Assembly (NCBI GenBank): GCA_028095005.1 | Contig: CM051463.1 | Coordinates: forward strand, 63,774,251-63,838,250 | Direction of reading: 5' to 3' | Source: Rhynchospora pubera | Lineage: Eukaryota > Streptophyta > Magnoliopsida > Poales > Cyperaceae | Length of the DNA stretch: 64,000 nt | Shown: positions 38,401 to 50,657 of the stretch, in pieces | Position numbering within the stretch: position 1 is the first letter of the stretch | Layout of the letters: every line of letters starts with the position of its first letter | Program-made: the position numbers and the translations under genes | Notes under the pieces: model-generated | Seen by the model: only the letters and a program-made list of their open reading frames with translations | What the model was told of the DNA's origin: nothing | Database searches by the model: none

Positions 38401-40515
38401 AGCAAAGGTGGCTACAGTTTGGCTGGAATGGGTATATGCTGGCACATTTCTGATGTAGATTCTTATTTTCCCTGGGCATATTGGTTCGTACTTGATTAAA
38501 ACATTAAATGAAACCTCTGTTTGAGCAAAACCAAAGCAACGAATTCCAAGAATCAAGAATAAAAAAGGAAAAAAAAAAGCAGATTCAACTGAGACCTGTC
38601 TAGATTGTTGGTGCCAATAACAGAGGCAGAAAACTTATACAAAAGGGGCCAATTTTATAATATATTACTAAGTATTGAATTAAATGAATTAACTCTTAGT
38701 GCCTAACACTTTTGAAACTTATCATTTTGAATTATAGCAACACTCCGAGAAGCTGAGTTTTCCTCTAAATTTTCTTACTGTCATTTTTATATGTCTATAA
38801 TTTTTATCTAGGATCTGATAATTTGCATAAAAAAGTGGAAAAAAAATGTTATGTACTCAAGTATGTCGAGTAATTTTTCATCAGATGATTGTTAAAATTA
38901 GATAGAACCAAAATATACTTATTGTGAGCAGATCTAAGACTGAAAAATCATAACCAACACTGTTGGAGATTTCTAAAATTCTGAAAATAAAAATTTAGAA
39001 GTTAGCTGAATTATTTGATTAGCAGAAGCAAATTTTATTCTTACATATCAGAGTTGAGATGCTTTATATGGTAGGACTTTTAAGTGTAATTGTGTGATTT
39101 GACATGTATATTAAAGATTTTTTTTTTAATTAATGAAATCTCCATTTGTATTTTTTGTATAAAAATATAATGCAGATTACAATATAAAGGAAAAGCTTTT
39201 CTTGTACATAGAGAATAATTGGTTGTGCCAATATCCTGCATTTACTTTTTTTTTTATAGAAATGAAACTCACATTATTGCATTCCAACCCATCTAATGTC
39301 TTGAGGCTAAAACTTAGGAGGGTAAAAGCAGTGTTTTCTACCGTGTTTATAACAGGAACTTTTGCTAATTATGGGGGGTCATGGCCCCTTCTTACTCCTG
39401 TTTCTTTGGTCCCTCTGGTTGGTATTAACAACATACAGTGACCAGTAAATGTTCATTGTTCTTCAGGGAAGTGTTCATGGAATTTGATCCATTTGCTGTA
39501 TCAAATTTAAACGAAAAAGTGTTGCTAGTGCCAAGCAGTACTGCCACCTCTCTTCTTTCTGAGCCCAAGATTCGTGCAATTATTGAAAATTCTCGACATA
39601 TTCTCAAGGTTTGTCCTTTCTGCTTACTAGCTTCCCTGCTAAAAATGTGCATTAAGTTGGTTTGTTTAATCCAACCAATTTGGAAATGTTGTTATCTACG
39701 AAAAATAGGCATCACCAAGCTGCCTCTAGCAAACCTTCTTGTGGTATAAGATGCTTCTGAAAATCTACCTTTTCTGACCAAGACGTGCCCCTTTTGAAAA
39801 TCTTTGATCAAGAGTGGCATTTTTATATTTTTAGAGTTTGGAATACTTTGCATGACTTTTCTTTTTCTGTTTTAGTGGTCACGGTACTTTTTTTACAGCA
39901 TGCTTTTTAGCACAGTTGTGAGTTCTGACCTCTGACCAAAAACCAGAAAAATTTGGTTTTTGTTTCACTTTTTTAAAACTGCAAGTAAACATTATAATGA
40001 ACCTAATGTATTGGTCCGTTCAGTTTAATTTTACTAATTTCTTTAGAAATGGCTATTTGCGCATAACAATTAGCTTTATGTCCCAAGTAGGCTGAGTTCT
40101 TATGATAAATGATGCCATATATTATCTTCACAACGCAACACAAAAGCTAACAAGAATTAAATTTTACTCTTTGTTACAGATAATAGAAGAATTTGGATCC
40201 TTTGATCGATATTGTTGGAATTTTGTAAATCAGAAACCTATTGTAAACAAGTTCAAATACCCTCGTCAGGTACCGGTTAAAAGTCCAAAAGCTGATCTCA
40301 TGAGCAAGGACTTGATTAAACGAGGCTGTAGAAGTGTGGGGCCCACAGTTGTGTATTCCTTCATGCAGGTTGCTGGTTTAACAAACGACCATATCATGAG
40401 TTGTTTCCGTTTTGAGGAGTGTACAGCCATTGGCATGGCACCTAATACAGATCCGAAGGGGGAAATCAAGACCAATGAGGAAATGCCACGTACCAATTTG
40501 ATGACCATTTCATAG
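35452..40515 (+). CDS. DNA-3-methyladenine glycosylase I (TAG family)
   Basis: Five exons: 35452-35968, 37926-37983, 38263-38346, 39467-39608, 40180-40515; 1,137 nt, 378 aa, phases consistent. Residues 1-160 are a Ser/Thr/Lys/Pro-rich, probably disordered N-terminal extension of the kind plant TAG homologues carry. The TAG domain starts at R164-C165-A-W and continues through YTAFHDEEWG (176-185), RLFELLVLCGALAELTW (193-209), and ends with LTNDHIMSC (334-342). The zinc ligands known from E. coli TAG (Cys4, His17, His175, Cys179) correspond to C165, H180, H338 and C342. The enzyme removes alkylated bases from DNA in base-excision repair. By hand alignment the position of E. coli Glu38 is Cys201. 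Intron 1 is nearly 2 kb and starts in a TC repeat. Confidence 0.93.
35974..35993. repeat. (TC)n microsatellite just after the exon 1 donor
   Basis: About ten TC units begin 5 bp downstream of the exon 1 splice donor (G|GTTTG) of the glycosylase gene. Reading through it extends the frame to 36,120, which explains the longer open frame there. Confidence 0.85.
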
Positions 40516-41585
40516 CATATCACCACACTAGCCTGATAACCAGTAGAGAGAATCCGTCATTCCGATGCACAAGTTCATGTTGGCTTGTATTGTGTGATTT
40601 TAATTGATTTAATTCTTAGTTATTTATTAACCCCTAGGATATTAATAAGGATACTCTGTACATAAAGGTTTGTTGAGTGATTATGTATTTTATGTAGATG
40701 AGTGTATGATAACATGACTGATTGTGACAAGTACAGATACATGGGTCTGTCTGTGTGCACCCTTGTTGTATACTTTGGATATGCTCAGCTGTAAATTTTT
40801 ATTCACTCCACGATATGCTTGTCTCAGACCGTGTAAAAGGTCCGTTTAAGGGTTGCTTGTAATTCGAACAAATTATCCGATGCTGCTCTGGAAACGAAAA
40901 ATAACAAAATTTCAAAATTAACGTCTAGAAATAAAAGTAACACAAATTTTATGACTAGAAACAAAAAGAATTTCTGAATTGTTAATGTCAAGAAAAAAAA
41001 ATTAAACGCAACTTAAATCAACAAATAGAAATAATCCAAAAGTTCATGGCTAGGGAATAAAATTACCTGAAATTAATAAATATAAACACATAATCCGGAC
41101 TTGATTTCTATTAGTAAACATTATCACAAATTTATGCCTAAAAACAAAAAGTTCCAAACACTATTCCTAGAAATAAAATAATTTTTATGTCTTAAAACTT
41201 TGGCAGTTCCGGTCTACCAAAATATAGGGTGGCTATTGTCAATTAGAAAAATAAAGAGTGGTATTATATTAATTATAATACTATAAAACAAGGCTGGCAA
41301 AAGAAATTAATTTATATAATATATAATAAAACTATAAAAAGAGGCTGGAAAAAGAAATTAATATTTACACGATGTTTTTGGTCATGTGAAGCCGTTTAAC
41401 ACAAAATTCGATCTTTTCTTTCCTAGGTAAAAGAATCTATCCATTGAATATATATCGACCCAAAAGGGCCACTTATGGAACCAAAAATTGTACAGATATA
41501 CAATCAATGCACCTCCAAAATACATCATATAAACTTAAAAAGAAAGAAGGGAAAAAAAAAAATTTCCTATTGTGCAAAATCTATA
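40516..41585. other. convergent intergenic region
   Basis: Lies between the stop codons of the glycosylase gene (plus) and the cytochrome b561 gene (minus). It must contain both 3' UTRs. From about 40,890 to 41,200 it shows loosely repeated TAGAAAYAAAA-type segments (CTAGAAATAAAA, CTAGAAACAAAA). No gene is supported. Confidence 0.6.
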
Positions 41586-44500
41586 TCATCTGGTTAGAGG
41601 TTCTAGTTGTACTTCCATTACAACAGAAGAAGAATCCAACTCTGATTTGCTACGCGTTGCATGATTTGTTCCCAACAGATCTGCTGAATCATCCTCTTCT
41701 TCACTAGTATTACCCAAAACCCAATTTCCAGATAAAGAACTCCTGTTTGCTCTTCTCTGTTTGTGCTCATTGAACTCCAAATAAATAACCAAACCGACAC
41801 CAGCCAAGATCCAACAAATTAACGCCCAAGTCAACCCTTTGACATTGTCATCCCCGTACCTGTGGCCGAGATGCTTCATGCCAGTAAAGAGTGCCACAGT
41901 ACCAGCCACAATTGCACCTCTGCCTGTGTAAATATGCAAATATTCCCAAATGACCCTTTTGAATGACGGCACTTCTCCTGTCTCAGGCTTCTTGGGTCGC
42001 ATGTATGCATTCAATGGTTGTAGAGATGCCAGAACGAGAGCCGTCACACCAAACTTCACATGTACTGAACTGAGATAAAACCCTTTCAATTCAGCAGCTG
42101 CGAAAAGAAGACCTAACATCATAATAGCTATACCAGAGTATTGCAAATAAACATGTGTCTGGAACCAGCCATCCCCTTTCAAGTGTTTCAAGTACCGGGC
42201 AGCTAGTACGCCACCTGGCAATAGAAACCCCCACGCAACAAACATCATAAAGCCATGAACTGCGAGTACAGGTCGCAAATCCTGTTCGGCCTCAGCTGAC
42301 CCACGAAGCAACAAGACCCTAACAAGTCGGCTACTTGTCACAGAGTGCATGTTTCTTACAGTCAAACCCTCACCTGACCACTGGGCGCCCATGGCCCACA
42401 CAACCTTTAAAGGAGTAGTAGGATCAATTATATTTTTACACTCTACCCTGCCCTTGCATAAAGGATTTAATGGCCTCGTAAATTCAAATGTAATTATTCC
42501 ACCCTCAGAGCTACACCTTACATAAGTCAAATTTTCAGCCGTGGGATGAATGCTCATTGCATCCTTACCGTCAATCCAATAAGTGTTGACTCGACCCGTA
42601 CCATTTTTGTCAACCCAGCCCACATAGGCATAGCTGTTGATCATACCGGGTCCAAATCCTATTGCTATGTAACCACTTTTCTTCTCCCCTCTAGCCGCAA
42701 AAGAAATCGAGTCTTCCGACAGGGTCCAAAATAGGGTCACTTGTTGATCATCTAACAGGACACTATTGTTGTACATGTCACTTAAGCCACCATCCACAAC
42801 ACTAATTCTCCACCCCATTTTCTGTTCATACAGGGAGTGATAGTAAACCTGGTCAGGGGTGTTCCTGTCTGGGAGCCAAGTTAATTCATATGGGTTTGCT
42901 ACCACACCATGGGTATCAGGCCCACCAGCATATATTACCTCAGACTTGTTACGCAACGTGGCATTACCACCTATCCTGTCAGATGTAATATAAAGTGACA
43001 CATCATGACCTGCTTGGACAGAAAATGTTACTGGTACGCCTCTTTCAACTTGTACAAAAGGGGCTTCCTTTTTGTTTATGTAGAGTACCTTCGATGGGTT
43101 TGGTGGGTTCGGGTAATGGAATGCAGGTCCTGATGTGACGACCAATGGTGTGTTTCTTTCAGCTATAACCTTATCTTGGTCCTCTTTATCATCAGCGTCT
43201 AATGGACCTGGGCACATGTCAATTGGTTCAGAGACATTTAGAGTTAAAAATCCATAAGTAGTCTGTTTTGCGCCACCGTGATTTTGTGGAAGATAATATG
43301 GGCGTAAAGCGTCAGGTGGTCGCATTAAACCCAGGGCCCATATCACAGTCATGTTTTTATTCACATCTACCTCCACATCATACTTTTTGTCAACTGAAAC
43401 CAATGGTTTCTGATACCGAATAAAAGAGACTCCATCCCTTCGATGCCCGTATACCAATTTAGAATTGTTCACAAACCCTACTGGGTCTGAGCCTTCGTAA
43501 ATTGTATCCGGGCACACACCAGAAACCGTACCATCCTTGTTCAATAGGCACTCACTGTATTTGGTTATGAAGTAGTCTTCAGCAAATGGCATGCCTTCCT
43601 CAGTGAAGCCAGTCACTGACACATCAGCATGGAGCATGGGGTGTTCTGTCATTGTGGGGTCCGCCCAGCCAAATGCCATGTAGAATTCTGACCCGATTGC
43701 TGCTTCTAGACCTATGTCTATTGAATTGGAATTTGTATTTAAAGTCCAACGAAGTCGATACCTGAAATAAGATATGATTTTTTTTTGTTCTATTTGATTA
43801 ATTTCATGTTACCATTGATTGGTAGTCAACATCTATGCATGGAATGACTTACTTGGTTTCTTACTTTCCTTCCTTTTCACTTTTTTCTTTTTTTGTTTTG
43901 ATCTTTTTTTTGTGGATCATCTCAGCACTAAATTATACATAAGCAAGTAAGTTCAATACCATATTGCCATAGATGTGTACCAGGAACTATACTGGTAAAT
44001 ACTCAAACTATACCACTGTCTTCATTTTCTGCACCCTAAACAAACTACATTCTATGTTCAGTCGTTGCCATGGCACCAAACAGGTAAACAAGCAATTAAC
44101 ACCAGTAGCACATCTATATGTCAAAAAAATAAGTACCTGTCTGATATTCGAAGGCAGTTAGCAAACATGGTTGGCTGAACGGTCCGATTAGCATCAACAA
44201 GATCTGAATTTGAATCTGGATCTGATTGGTTAATCGACTGAGAAAGCAGAACATGGCCAAAATCAGATGCTGTCACTGGGTCCCACACTGCCAGCACTCC
44301 AATATCATCCCAAGTTTCATTGGGAAGAAGGTGAGCTGTCAAAGTAGCATTAGAGAAGGTGTCGTTGAGAGGAAAGGAGGAGATTGTACGGCCAAGCGTG
44401 GTCATGTTGTCTAGGTCCGGTGCAGGCGCGCCATAGAAGGACACGGATTCGGATCCAGGAAGCATGTCGAATCGAGAAACAGAGAAGGAGCATCCGTCGA

Positions 44501-44666
44501 TGATTTCCAGAGTTCCTCTGAGTTGGTGCTGGATCATGAAGAAATCAGCGACGAAACCAGAGAAAGTGGTGTTCTTTGTACACGACGGAGATGTAGAGAT
44601 GGCATACGGGAGGAGGAGGAGGAGGAAGGGGAAGAAGAGGAGAAGAGAGAAAATGGGTTTCGCCAT
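41586..44666 (-). CDS. DM13-DOMON-cytochrome b561 membrane protein
   Basis: Two exons, 44666-44137 and 43761-41586 (one 375-bp intron); 2,706 nt, 901 aa. The start is the first ATG, giving MAKPIFSLLLFFPFLLLLLP, a clear signal peptide; the frame is open further upstream only through non-ATG codons. Domain order: DM13-like region (about 30-150), first DOMON (about 170-340), second DOMON (about 515-650; YIAIGFGPGM, AYVGWVDKNG, TYWIDG), then a five-helix cytochrome b561 core (about 670-860). The four conserved haem-ligand histidines are visible in VHGFMMF, THVYLQYSG, VHVKFG and LHIYTGRG. The family moves electrons across membranes, usually with ascorbate as donor; the paired DOMON domains face the lumen or apoplast. 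Architecture and length match Arabidopsis At5g54830-type proteins. Confidence 0.95.
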
Positions 44667-45065
44667 TAGAGGCGAAAGGAGAGGTTGGAGATCTGGATCT
44701 AGCAATTAGGGTTAGAATCTGGGTTTCCTTTTCTATTTCTTACTTTGCATTTGGTAGAGAGAAGTTTAGTTTTAGAAGAAGAAGCGAAGGATTCAGGGAA
44801 GGTGCTTGCTTTAAATTTTTGATGATTTCTTTCTAACGAAAAAGAAAAGGGAACAGTGCGTAGTTATTTTACTTGGTGTATTTATTTCTTCGTCGGAATC
44901 GTAGAAGAAGGTTCTGTTTTGTTATTCTCTTTTTTTTTTTTTTTTGGGCCTTATAGTGATGGCGCCGCATTCTGACGAGATTATTGGTCCGTGTCGAGTT
45001 GAAGGTTAAAAAGTTAGTCCAATACGACACGCCTGGAAAGTGAAAAGTCGGAATAAGTGGACTCT
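44667..45065 (-). promoter_or_regulatory. 5' UTR and promoter region of the cytochrome b561 gene
   Basis: Purine-rich on the plus strand (CT-rich on the gene strand) next to the start codon, with a T-tract at about 44,931-44,946. No distinct TATA box was identified with confidence. Confidence 0.35.
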
Positions 45066-45194
45066 GGGTGTGTTTGGTATGAAGTTGAATAAGCCTTATT
45101 CCGAATAAGGTTTATTCGGGATGAAACCAAACGCACTCGGAATAAGTCTTATTCGGAATAAGAACTTATTCAATCCCTTATTCTAATTCCATCA
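45066..45194. mobile_element. partial GGGTGTGTTTGG MITE
   Basis: Begins GGGTGTGTTTGGTATGAAG and contains repeated GGAATAAG/CTTATTCC inverted runs and an inward ACCAAACGCACTC motif at about 45,127. A proper right terminal repeat is missing. It abuts and replaces the left end of the foldback element at 45,195. Confidence 0.5.
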
Positions 45195-45832
45195 TATTCG
45201 GAATGAGACCGTAAGCTACGATCAAATCTCAATTTTCGAGATTCTAACAGTCGATCCGAATCGTTCAATGTGTTTTCCATATTGAAATCTCGTTGGAGAC
45301 AAAATTTTATATTTTTCTGAAATTCTTTAGTATTTATTTGGTATTTTACAAAATTCTTAATCTAAGGGTGTGTTTGGAATCATCCCAGTATAAGGGATTG
45401 AATAAGGGTGTGGGCCCCACTCTCTCCTCTTTCCTCTCTCCTCTCTCCTCTTTTTGCCTATTCGGCTAATACCAACAATTACCCCGAATAAGAATTGGGA
45501 CCGAATAAGGCCTTATTCGGCACTCACTCTCCTCTCTCCTCTGACTACCGTACACCCTCTCTCCTCTCTCCTCTTATTCGGTTACCGAATAAGAGTTGCC
45601 AAACACACCCTAAACTATTTTGGACCTTTCAATAACTATGATTTTTAAAAATCTAAAAAAGAATAGTAAATAAAATTAGAAAAATATAAAATTTGGTCTC
45701 TAATGAGATTTCAATATGAAGAACATATTAAACGGTTCAGATTAGTCGTTAAAATCTCAAAAGTTGAGATATAATCGCAGCTAACGGGTCCATCCGTTAG
45801 TCGTGGCTGATTTTAGCCTATTTCTTTTAATA
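45195..45832. mobile_element. foldback MITE (Mutator-like family), left end lost, interrupted
   Basis: A homologue of the complete foldback at 59,558-59,960, with long arms of shared sequence such as GCTACGATCAAATCTCAATT and a right end GTCGTGGCTGATTTTAGCC. The left-most 30-40 bp of the arm are absent here. It is interrupted at 45,366-45,610 by another MITE. Confidence 0.85.
45366..45610. mobile_element. Tourist-like MITE nested in the foldback, TSD TAA
   Basis: Termini GGGTGTGTTTGG and CCAAACACACCC, 245 bp, flanked by TAA at 45,363-45,365 and 45,611-45,613. The homologous foldback at 59,558-59,960 reads CTTAATCTAAAC uninterrupted at this point, which is the empty site. Internal sequence is rich in CTCTCCTCT and CGAATAAG. 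Confidence 0.93.
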
Positions 45833-46090
45833 TTATCTAAAGTCTGTCCTATAATTGAATCCAAAGCAAGAAAAAAATAATTATAGGATAAGTTTGGAAT
45901 TTTGGATACGTCAAATTGTTTTTGTTTTTAATTTTTTCAAAAATAGCGCCCCGAGATTGGGTAAAAATAACCATTTTTTAAATAGAAGTTTAGAATAGTA
46001 AAAAATTAAATTCGGACAAAAGCAGTGCACTTTTCGAAATTGAAATTGTTAGGCCAAGGACCTGTTTTGCTCACACCACCGGAGCAGTCG

Positions 46091-47894
46091 ATGTCCGGAG
46101 TCGACCGGATAAGCGCTCTTCCTGAAGAACTCAGAGTCTCTATCTTGTCCCTCCTCATGATCACCGATGCTGTATGCACCTCTGTTTTATCCCGCTCATG
46201 GTGCCGTCTCTGGACCTTCCTCCCTGGTTTGCGTATAGATCGAGCATTCCTCGATAGCTTGTGTTTTTCTAAAGGCCCAGATGTAGACATTGAGAGTGGA
46301 ACTCTTCGATGGATTGGGATCGTAGTGTCTTCTGTCCTCCTTCTGCGGCCCCATTCGCTACTTCACACTCTCAAACTACTCCCATTTCGACAAGCTGCAT
46401 CTCAACAGATTTGTTGATTTAATCTTCGCAAAATGAGGCAAGTCTTTGGGGCTGTTTGGATGGTATGGAAATAAGGAATGAATAAGGATTTTAGGAAAAA
46501 AATATTGAAAAATGTGTAATTTTGGAAAAAATTTGAATGCTTAAAAATAAATTTCCGTCTAGAAAGAGGTTATTTCTCTTATCCCTAACTTGCCTCAACT
46601 CACTTGATATGCCTCGCTCAAAGATCTCAGTCTAGACCGTGTCCATGTTTCCATACCCACTGATTTTCAAGGCTTTGATCAGCTCACAACTCTGAAGCTG
46701 TACAGGGTTTCCATCTCGCAACATGATATCAATGTACTGGTCAACCAATCGAAGAATCTTACATCCTTCCAGGGTGAAGGTTTCAGGTCTTTAGATTATG
46801 ATAAAAGCTTTTAGTGACCTTCAATTGTCCGCTACTTAAATCTATAAGCTTTCAATTTCAGAGTTTTGGAGTAGAATCAGTAGATGCAAGGATAGTTTCT
46901 GCTCCTTGCCTAGAGAGCGTATGTGTTAGTATAAAAAATAATGCTTCCTCTCCAAAAAAGTTGGCCTTTTTAGTCGAACCTATTATGAAATTTATGGCAG
47001 ACAATGGGCATGTTTGCGATCTCTATTTTTTCTTTTTTTTTCTCTTCCAAATTATCTGACATCAAATTCAATTCGATAAATTATTAATGTTTTTAAAATT
47101 AATCCATCTGCACTTTTTCTTATGTTTTGTCACAGTGTTGTCTGCACTATACGTGGTTGATGAGCTTCATACTTTTCGGGTACATTTTCATCAGCTGAGA
47201 TGTTTAAAATTCGATGCCCAAAGAATTTGGACAGAGAAGGATGATTGAAATAATTTGTCACCTCCTCAGGAGTATTGCCTTAATCAACTACAAATAATGG
47301 TCTTTCTGTCCTACTCTATTAATTTATTTTGATTTTGTAAGGTCTTGCTATATATTTTAATTGAACGGATGTCAAATTTACGGTTTTTGAGTCAACTTTC
47401 TCTTAATTTTCAACCAGCACACTTATCAATCTAAATGGCAAATGGTACAAAGCCACCTGACCGCCTCCAAAACCTTGTGTATAATTCATGGTTTCTCAGA
47501 TTTATCTTTACAAAATAAATCAAACTATTGCAGGATTATGATCCGGTGAAATTAGATGTCGAATTATTAGTAGATCCTATCCCCCCCGAACAAGTACATG
47601 AAGAAGCAAGATGGCTTCCATTGTCTTGATCAAACCTTAACAAGAGTTGAAGTGTACATGGACAAATTGACCAACATTAACCACATCATGTGGATGATGT
47701 ATTTATTTTTGTTTAACGCAAAAGTGCTTGAACTCCTCAAGATTACATTTTCAGAGGGTGATCCTCAGGTGACATCACGCATAACTGAGGAACTGTGTGC
47801 AGTTGAGAAAGCTTCATTGAACGCAAAGGTGGTGTTGTTGAAGAGGATTGGGAGACAGGATAAGCCGTTGGATCGATACAGCATACTTAGCTAA
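46091..47894 (+). pseudogene. F-box/FBD/LRR pseudogene (left copy of a tandem pair)
   Basis: The start (MSGVDRISALPEELRVSIL...) matches the F-box N-terminus of the gene at 54,527. Compared with that copy there is a frameshift near 46,325 that leads to a stop at 46,415, a MITE fragment at about 46,449-46,600, a one-base loss near 46,805, further frame damage in exon 2 (about 47,137-47,310), and a C-run (CCCCCCC) with an indel near 47,581. Intron positions are retained, so it is a duplicated, not retroposed, pseudogene. The FBD end is still open at 47,598-47,894 (HCLDQTLTRVEVYMDKL). About 1.1 kb found after the FBD exon in the other copy (56,234-57,330) is missing here. Confidence 0.9.
46449..46600. 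mobile_element. MITE fragment in the F-box pseudogene
   Basis: Begins GGGGCTGTTTGGATGGTATG, a terminus like those of the other CTGTTTGGATGG MITEs in the window, and continues AT-rich with TAAAAATAAATTTCC. No matching right terminal repeat is seen. The equivalent place in the intact gene is uninterrupted coding sequence. Confidence 0.6.
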
Positions 47895-48157
47895 GCTAGA
47901 TATATACAATTCCTGACATATGGAAAGATTGGGATGTAATGGTCTCAATTTTCATTCTACTTAGAAACCCAAGCGTCCAATTTAACTTTGGTCCCCCAAG
48001 AAAGACAAGTCCCTTCTCAAGTATTTAAATTTCTGAATTTAAATCCGCTCACGAGACTGATACGGCAAGAACTTTAGGTCTAATTCTCTATCCTTTGACA
48101 AAAATCCTGATTGACCAAAAAAAAAGAAGGGAAATGCAGGGAGAACAGGGACGCTTA

Positions 48158-48352
48158 GGCTCCGCTCCAGAAGGAGAGAGTCGGAGAGAAGGGAAGGGAG
48201 GAGAGTTCGGATAGCCTGCTCCAGAGGGAGAGAACGGACGGAAATTAAGGAGAGCGGAGAGACAGATAGAGGGAGAGATCGGTTACTCCCAAAATCGGAG
48301 AGTAGCGAGCTCCCTTCCCTTCGCTCCGAGTCTCCCCTTCTGGAGCGGAGCC
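48158..48352. mobile_element. Tourist-like MITE, GGCTCCGCTCCAGAAGG termini, TSD TTA
   Basis: Inverted termini GGCTCCGCTCCAGAAGG and CCTTCTGGAGCGGAGCC, 195 bp, flanked by TTA at 48,155-48,157 and 48,353-48,355. The interior is unusually rich in GGAGAG on one arm and CTCTCC-type sequence on the other. TTA target and TIR form fit PIF/Harbinger-derived MITEs. Confidence 0.88.
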
Positions 48353-48640
48353 TTAGATACCTTGAAAGTAGGAGCGTTATGTTGCTTCGGATCGGATTAA
48401 ATGCTTAAACAAATCTCTCTGATTTTTTTTAACTGTAGAGGGATCACTAAAACCAAGTATGAGAATACTCTTTTGACTATCTGTCTGGGTCTAATACTTC
48501 TTGCAGATCAAGTATGAGTTGGGTCGGTTGTCTTGTTTCATCACAAGTTAGTGTTATATACTATTGACTCCTTGACTAACTTACACAGGGCCTTAGAAAA
48601 GCGATAAAAAAAAAGGCTATGGGCTTCATATGCAAAAATA

Positions 48641-48702
48641 GAATAATAATAATAAAAATAAATAAATAAATAAATAAATACATAAATAAAATTATAAAAT
48701 AA
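48641..48702. repeat. AAT/AAAT microsatellite
   Basis: AATAATAATAATAAAAATAAATAAAT-type simple sequence, just outside the left end of the 3.1-kb foldback element. It is absent from the homologous place in the right duplication unit. Confidence 0.85.
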
Positions 48703-48830
48703 AATTAGGGGATTATAATCCGAAATTATTTTATATAGGAATTCAGACGCAAAAAATTTTAATAGAAAGAATTATTATTATTATTTTTAATAAGAAGAAA
48801 GTTCGAACGCGTTTTATAAAAGCGTACAGT

Positions 48831-48907
48831 CTCTCTCCTTCCTACGCGTTTATAAAACGCGCTCGAAGGCTTCGAACGCGTTTTATAAACGGGTAAGAAG
48901 GAGAGAG
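48831..48907. repeat. hairpin module 1 (ACGCGTTTATAAAACGCG)
   Basis: A near-perfect palindrome whose centre is CTCGAAGGCTTCGAACG, with arms ACGCGTTTATAAAACGCG and CGCGTTTTATAAACG and outer CTCTCTCC/GGAGAGAG. It would fold into a stem of about 35 bp. Confidence 0.88.
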
Positions 48908-50220
48908 CTTCAGTTACGCCTCAAAAGGCTGGTCAGATGATCGAGGTTGTGAACCAAGGTCAAACAAATAATCCTTGTACTCGACTAGTCGCTTGTAGTA
49001 GAGTAAAGGTGTCGAACCCACAGAGATGGATATGAATATTATTCTTATTATTTCGTTAAATCTAGACGATAAAAGTCGAGAGGAGAATCGTAACTCAAAT
49101 TGAACAAATTAAAGGAAAACAAAATTATGAATTGCAAGTAACAAGAATATGCAAAACAATTAAAATAAATATTTTTGGGGTTTTCTAACGGATTAAGATA
49201 TGATAATAAAGATGCCTTAGGGTTCGATTTCACTTAGAACTGGCCACAGAGTCGCAAGACCTAGCACTGTCGTATTCGGCCTTGCTAATTCCACTGTGTA
49301 AATGCTGTGGTTTACCCTCTTGTTGATTTATCCAAGCCAAAGGTCCATCTAGCCATACCTAACTCCCTAACCCTCCGCTTTCGCCTATCGGGTACGGTAT
49401 TTGGAATGGGATCTAGTGTTGAATAACCCTCATCGAGTGTATTGCACCCCCAACTTTTGTTGTTCGGTGGACTTACTCGAGTTTACCAATGGTTTTCTAC
49501 GAGGTATCTAGTTAGATTGTCGCCTAACTAGAAACGTTCACTTTTGGTTATTAGTTGGTCGACTTTCGCCATTGACCTACCTCGAAATACTTGCACATGA
49601 CTCGATTAATATAATGTAAAGAAGTTCCCAACAAATGCGCGCGTACAAAAGTCGAGCAATACAAGTAGTAAACGGTCCAAACACAAGCAATTTCAATTAA
49701 AATCCCAAGGGTAATTAACTTCATCCATCAACAAAACAAGTAAACCAAGCAAAACCTAGATCTAAGCTACATCGTTCCCTAAAGCAATAAGTTTTTAGCC
49801 TAACATACTAAGAGAAACAATGCAAATGACAGAATATAGAACTAAACAATCCATAAAACCAGAAAATAGAGAAATAGTACTAGAAATACACAAATAAACC
49901 AGTTTTTGAGATAAAACCACTGCCAAATGCACACTAGAAGGTAAGGAATCCGTCGGAGCAGCAAACCAATGCGAAATCTCGAGTCTAACCCCTGTCCCAG
50001 TCGCCCAAAACCAAGAGAAAGAGCCAAAAAGTGGATCTGGATCTGCTGGGGAGAAAAGGAGAGAGAAATGGAATGAAGAATGACCCCCCCTGTACATGGA
50101 AGGCGCCTATATCATCTCCAGCAGCTGTCACATCAATTTCCCTTCAATTTTGGCGGAAATCGAGGCTTCCAAATGGAGAAAACGCCTCCAGAACGCTGCC
50201 AGAACACTTTCCATGTATAG

Positions 50221-50335
50221 CAATTCGGACCGAATTCAGGGGAATTCGGACCGAATTGATGCCACTGGATTTTCAGGAGGAAGGTCTGCGCAGGAATTCG
50301 GTCCGAATTCAGGGGAATTCGGTCCGAATTGAAGG
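50221..50335. repeat. four-fold GAATTCGG(A/T)CCGAATT palindrome cluster
   Basis: Four copies of a 16-bp palindrome built from AATTCGG and CCGAATT occur as two pairs. Within each pair the spacer is CAGGGG-like. The second pair has GGTCC where the first has GGACC. Reading frames across it (for example 50,031-50,408) are artefacts of the repeats. Confidence 0.8.
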
Positions 50336-50609
50336 GTCTGGTTCGCGACATGGCTTGGTTCGAGCGGGGTTGCTTCACCGGGTTGAGTCGGGGCTTGGTC
50401 TAGGCTAGGCATGAGTCATCTAGCACCTGAATTGCTGCTTTCCTTGCTGATTTCCTTGGATTCCTACAAATAAGATCAAAGTGCAAAAGGCAGTGCCAAA
50501 TCTGGCAAAGAAAGGCAAAAACAGCAATAAATCAAAGTTTTAGTAACAATTTCGATGTAAAGTTTGGTCAAAATAGCAATATAAATATGAGATAACATCA
50601 GACTTTCGT

Positions 50610-50657
50610 ACGCGTTTATAAAATGCGTTCGGAGCCTTCGAGCGCGTTTTATAAACG
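50610..50657. repeat. hairpin module 2
   Basis: ACGCGTTTATAAAATGCG, then TTCGGAGCCTTCGAG, then CGCGTTTTATAAACG: the same 48-bp palindrome as module 1 with a few substitutions, lying in the interior of the foldback element. Confidence 0.85.

Noticed and set aside
44667..44705. Longer N-terminus of the cytochrome b561 protein
   Set aside because: It would start from a non-ATG codon; the ATG at 44,666 begins directly with a signal peptide.
46006..46290. 94-codon minus-strand frame opposite the F-box pseudogene
   Set aside because: Has a matching antisense frame at 54,484-54,792 opposite the intact gene; it mirrors codon bias of the sense strand.
50031..50408. Overlapping open frames on both strands (60-125 codons)
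   Set aside because: Produced by the palindromic AATTCGGNCCGAATT cluster inside the foldback element.
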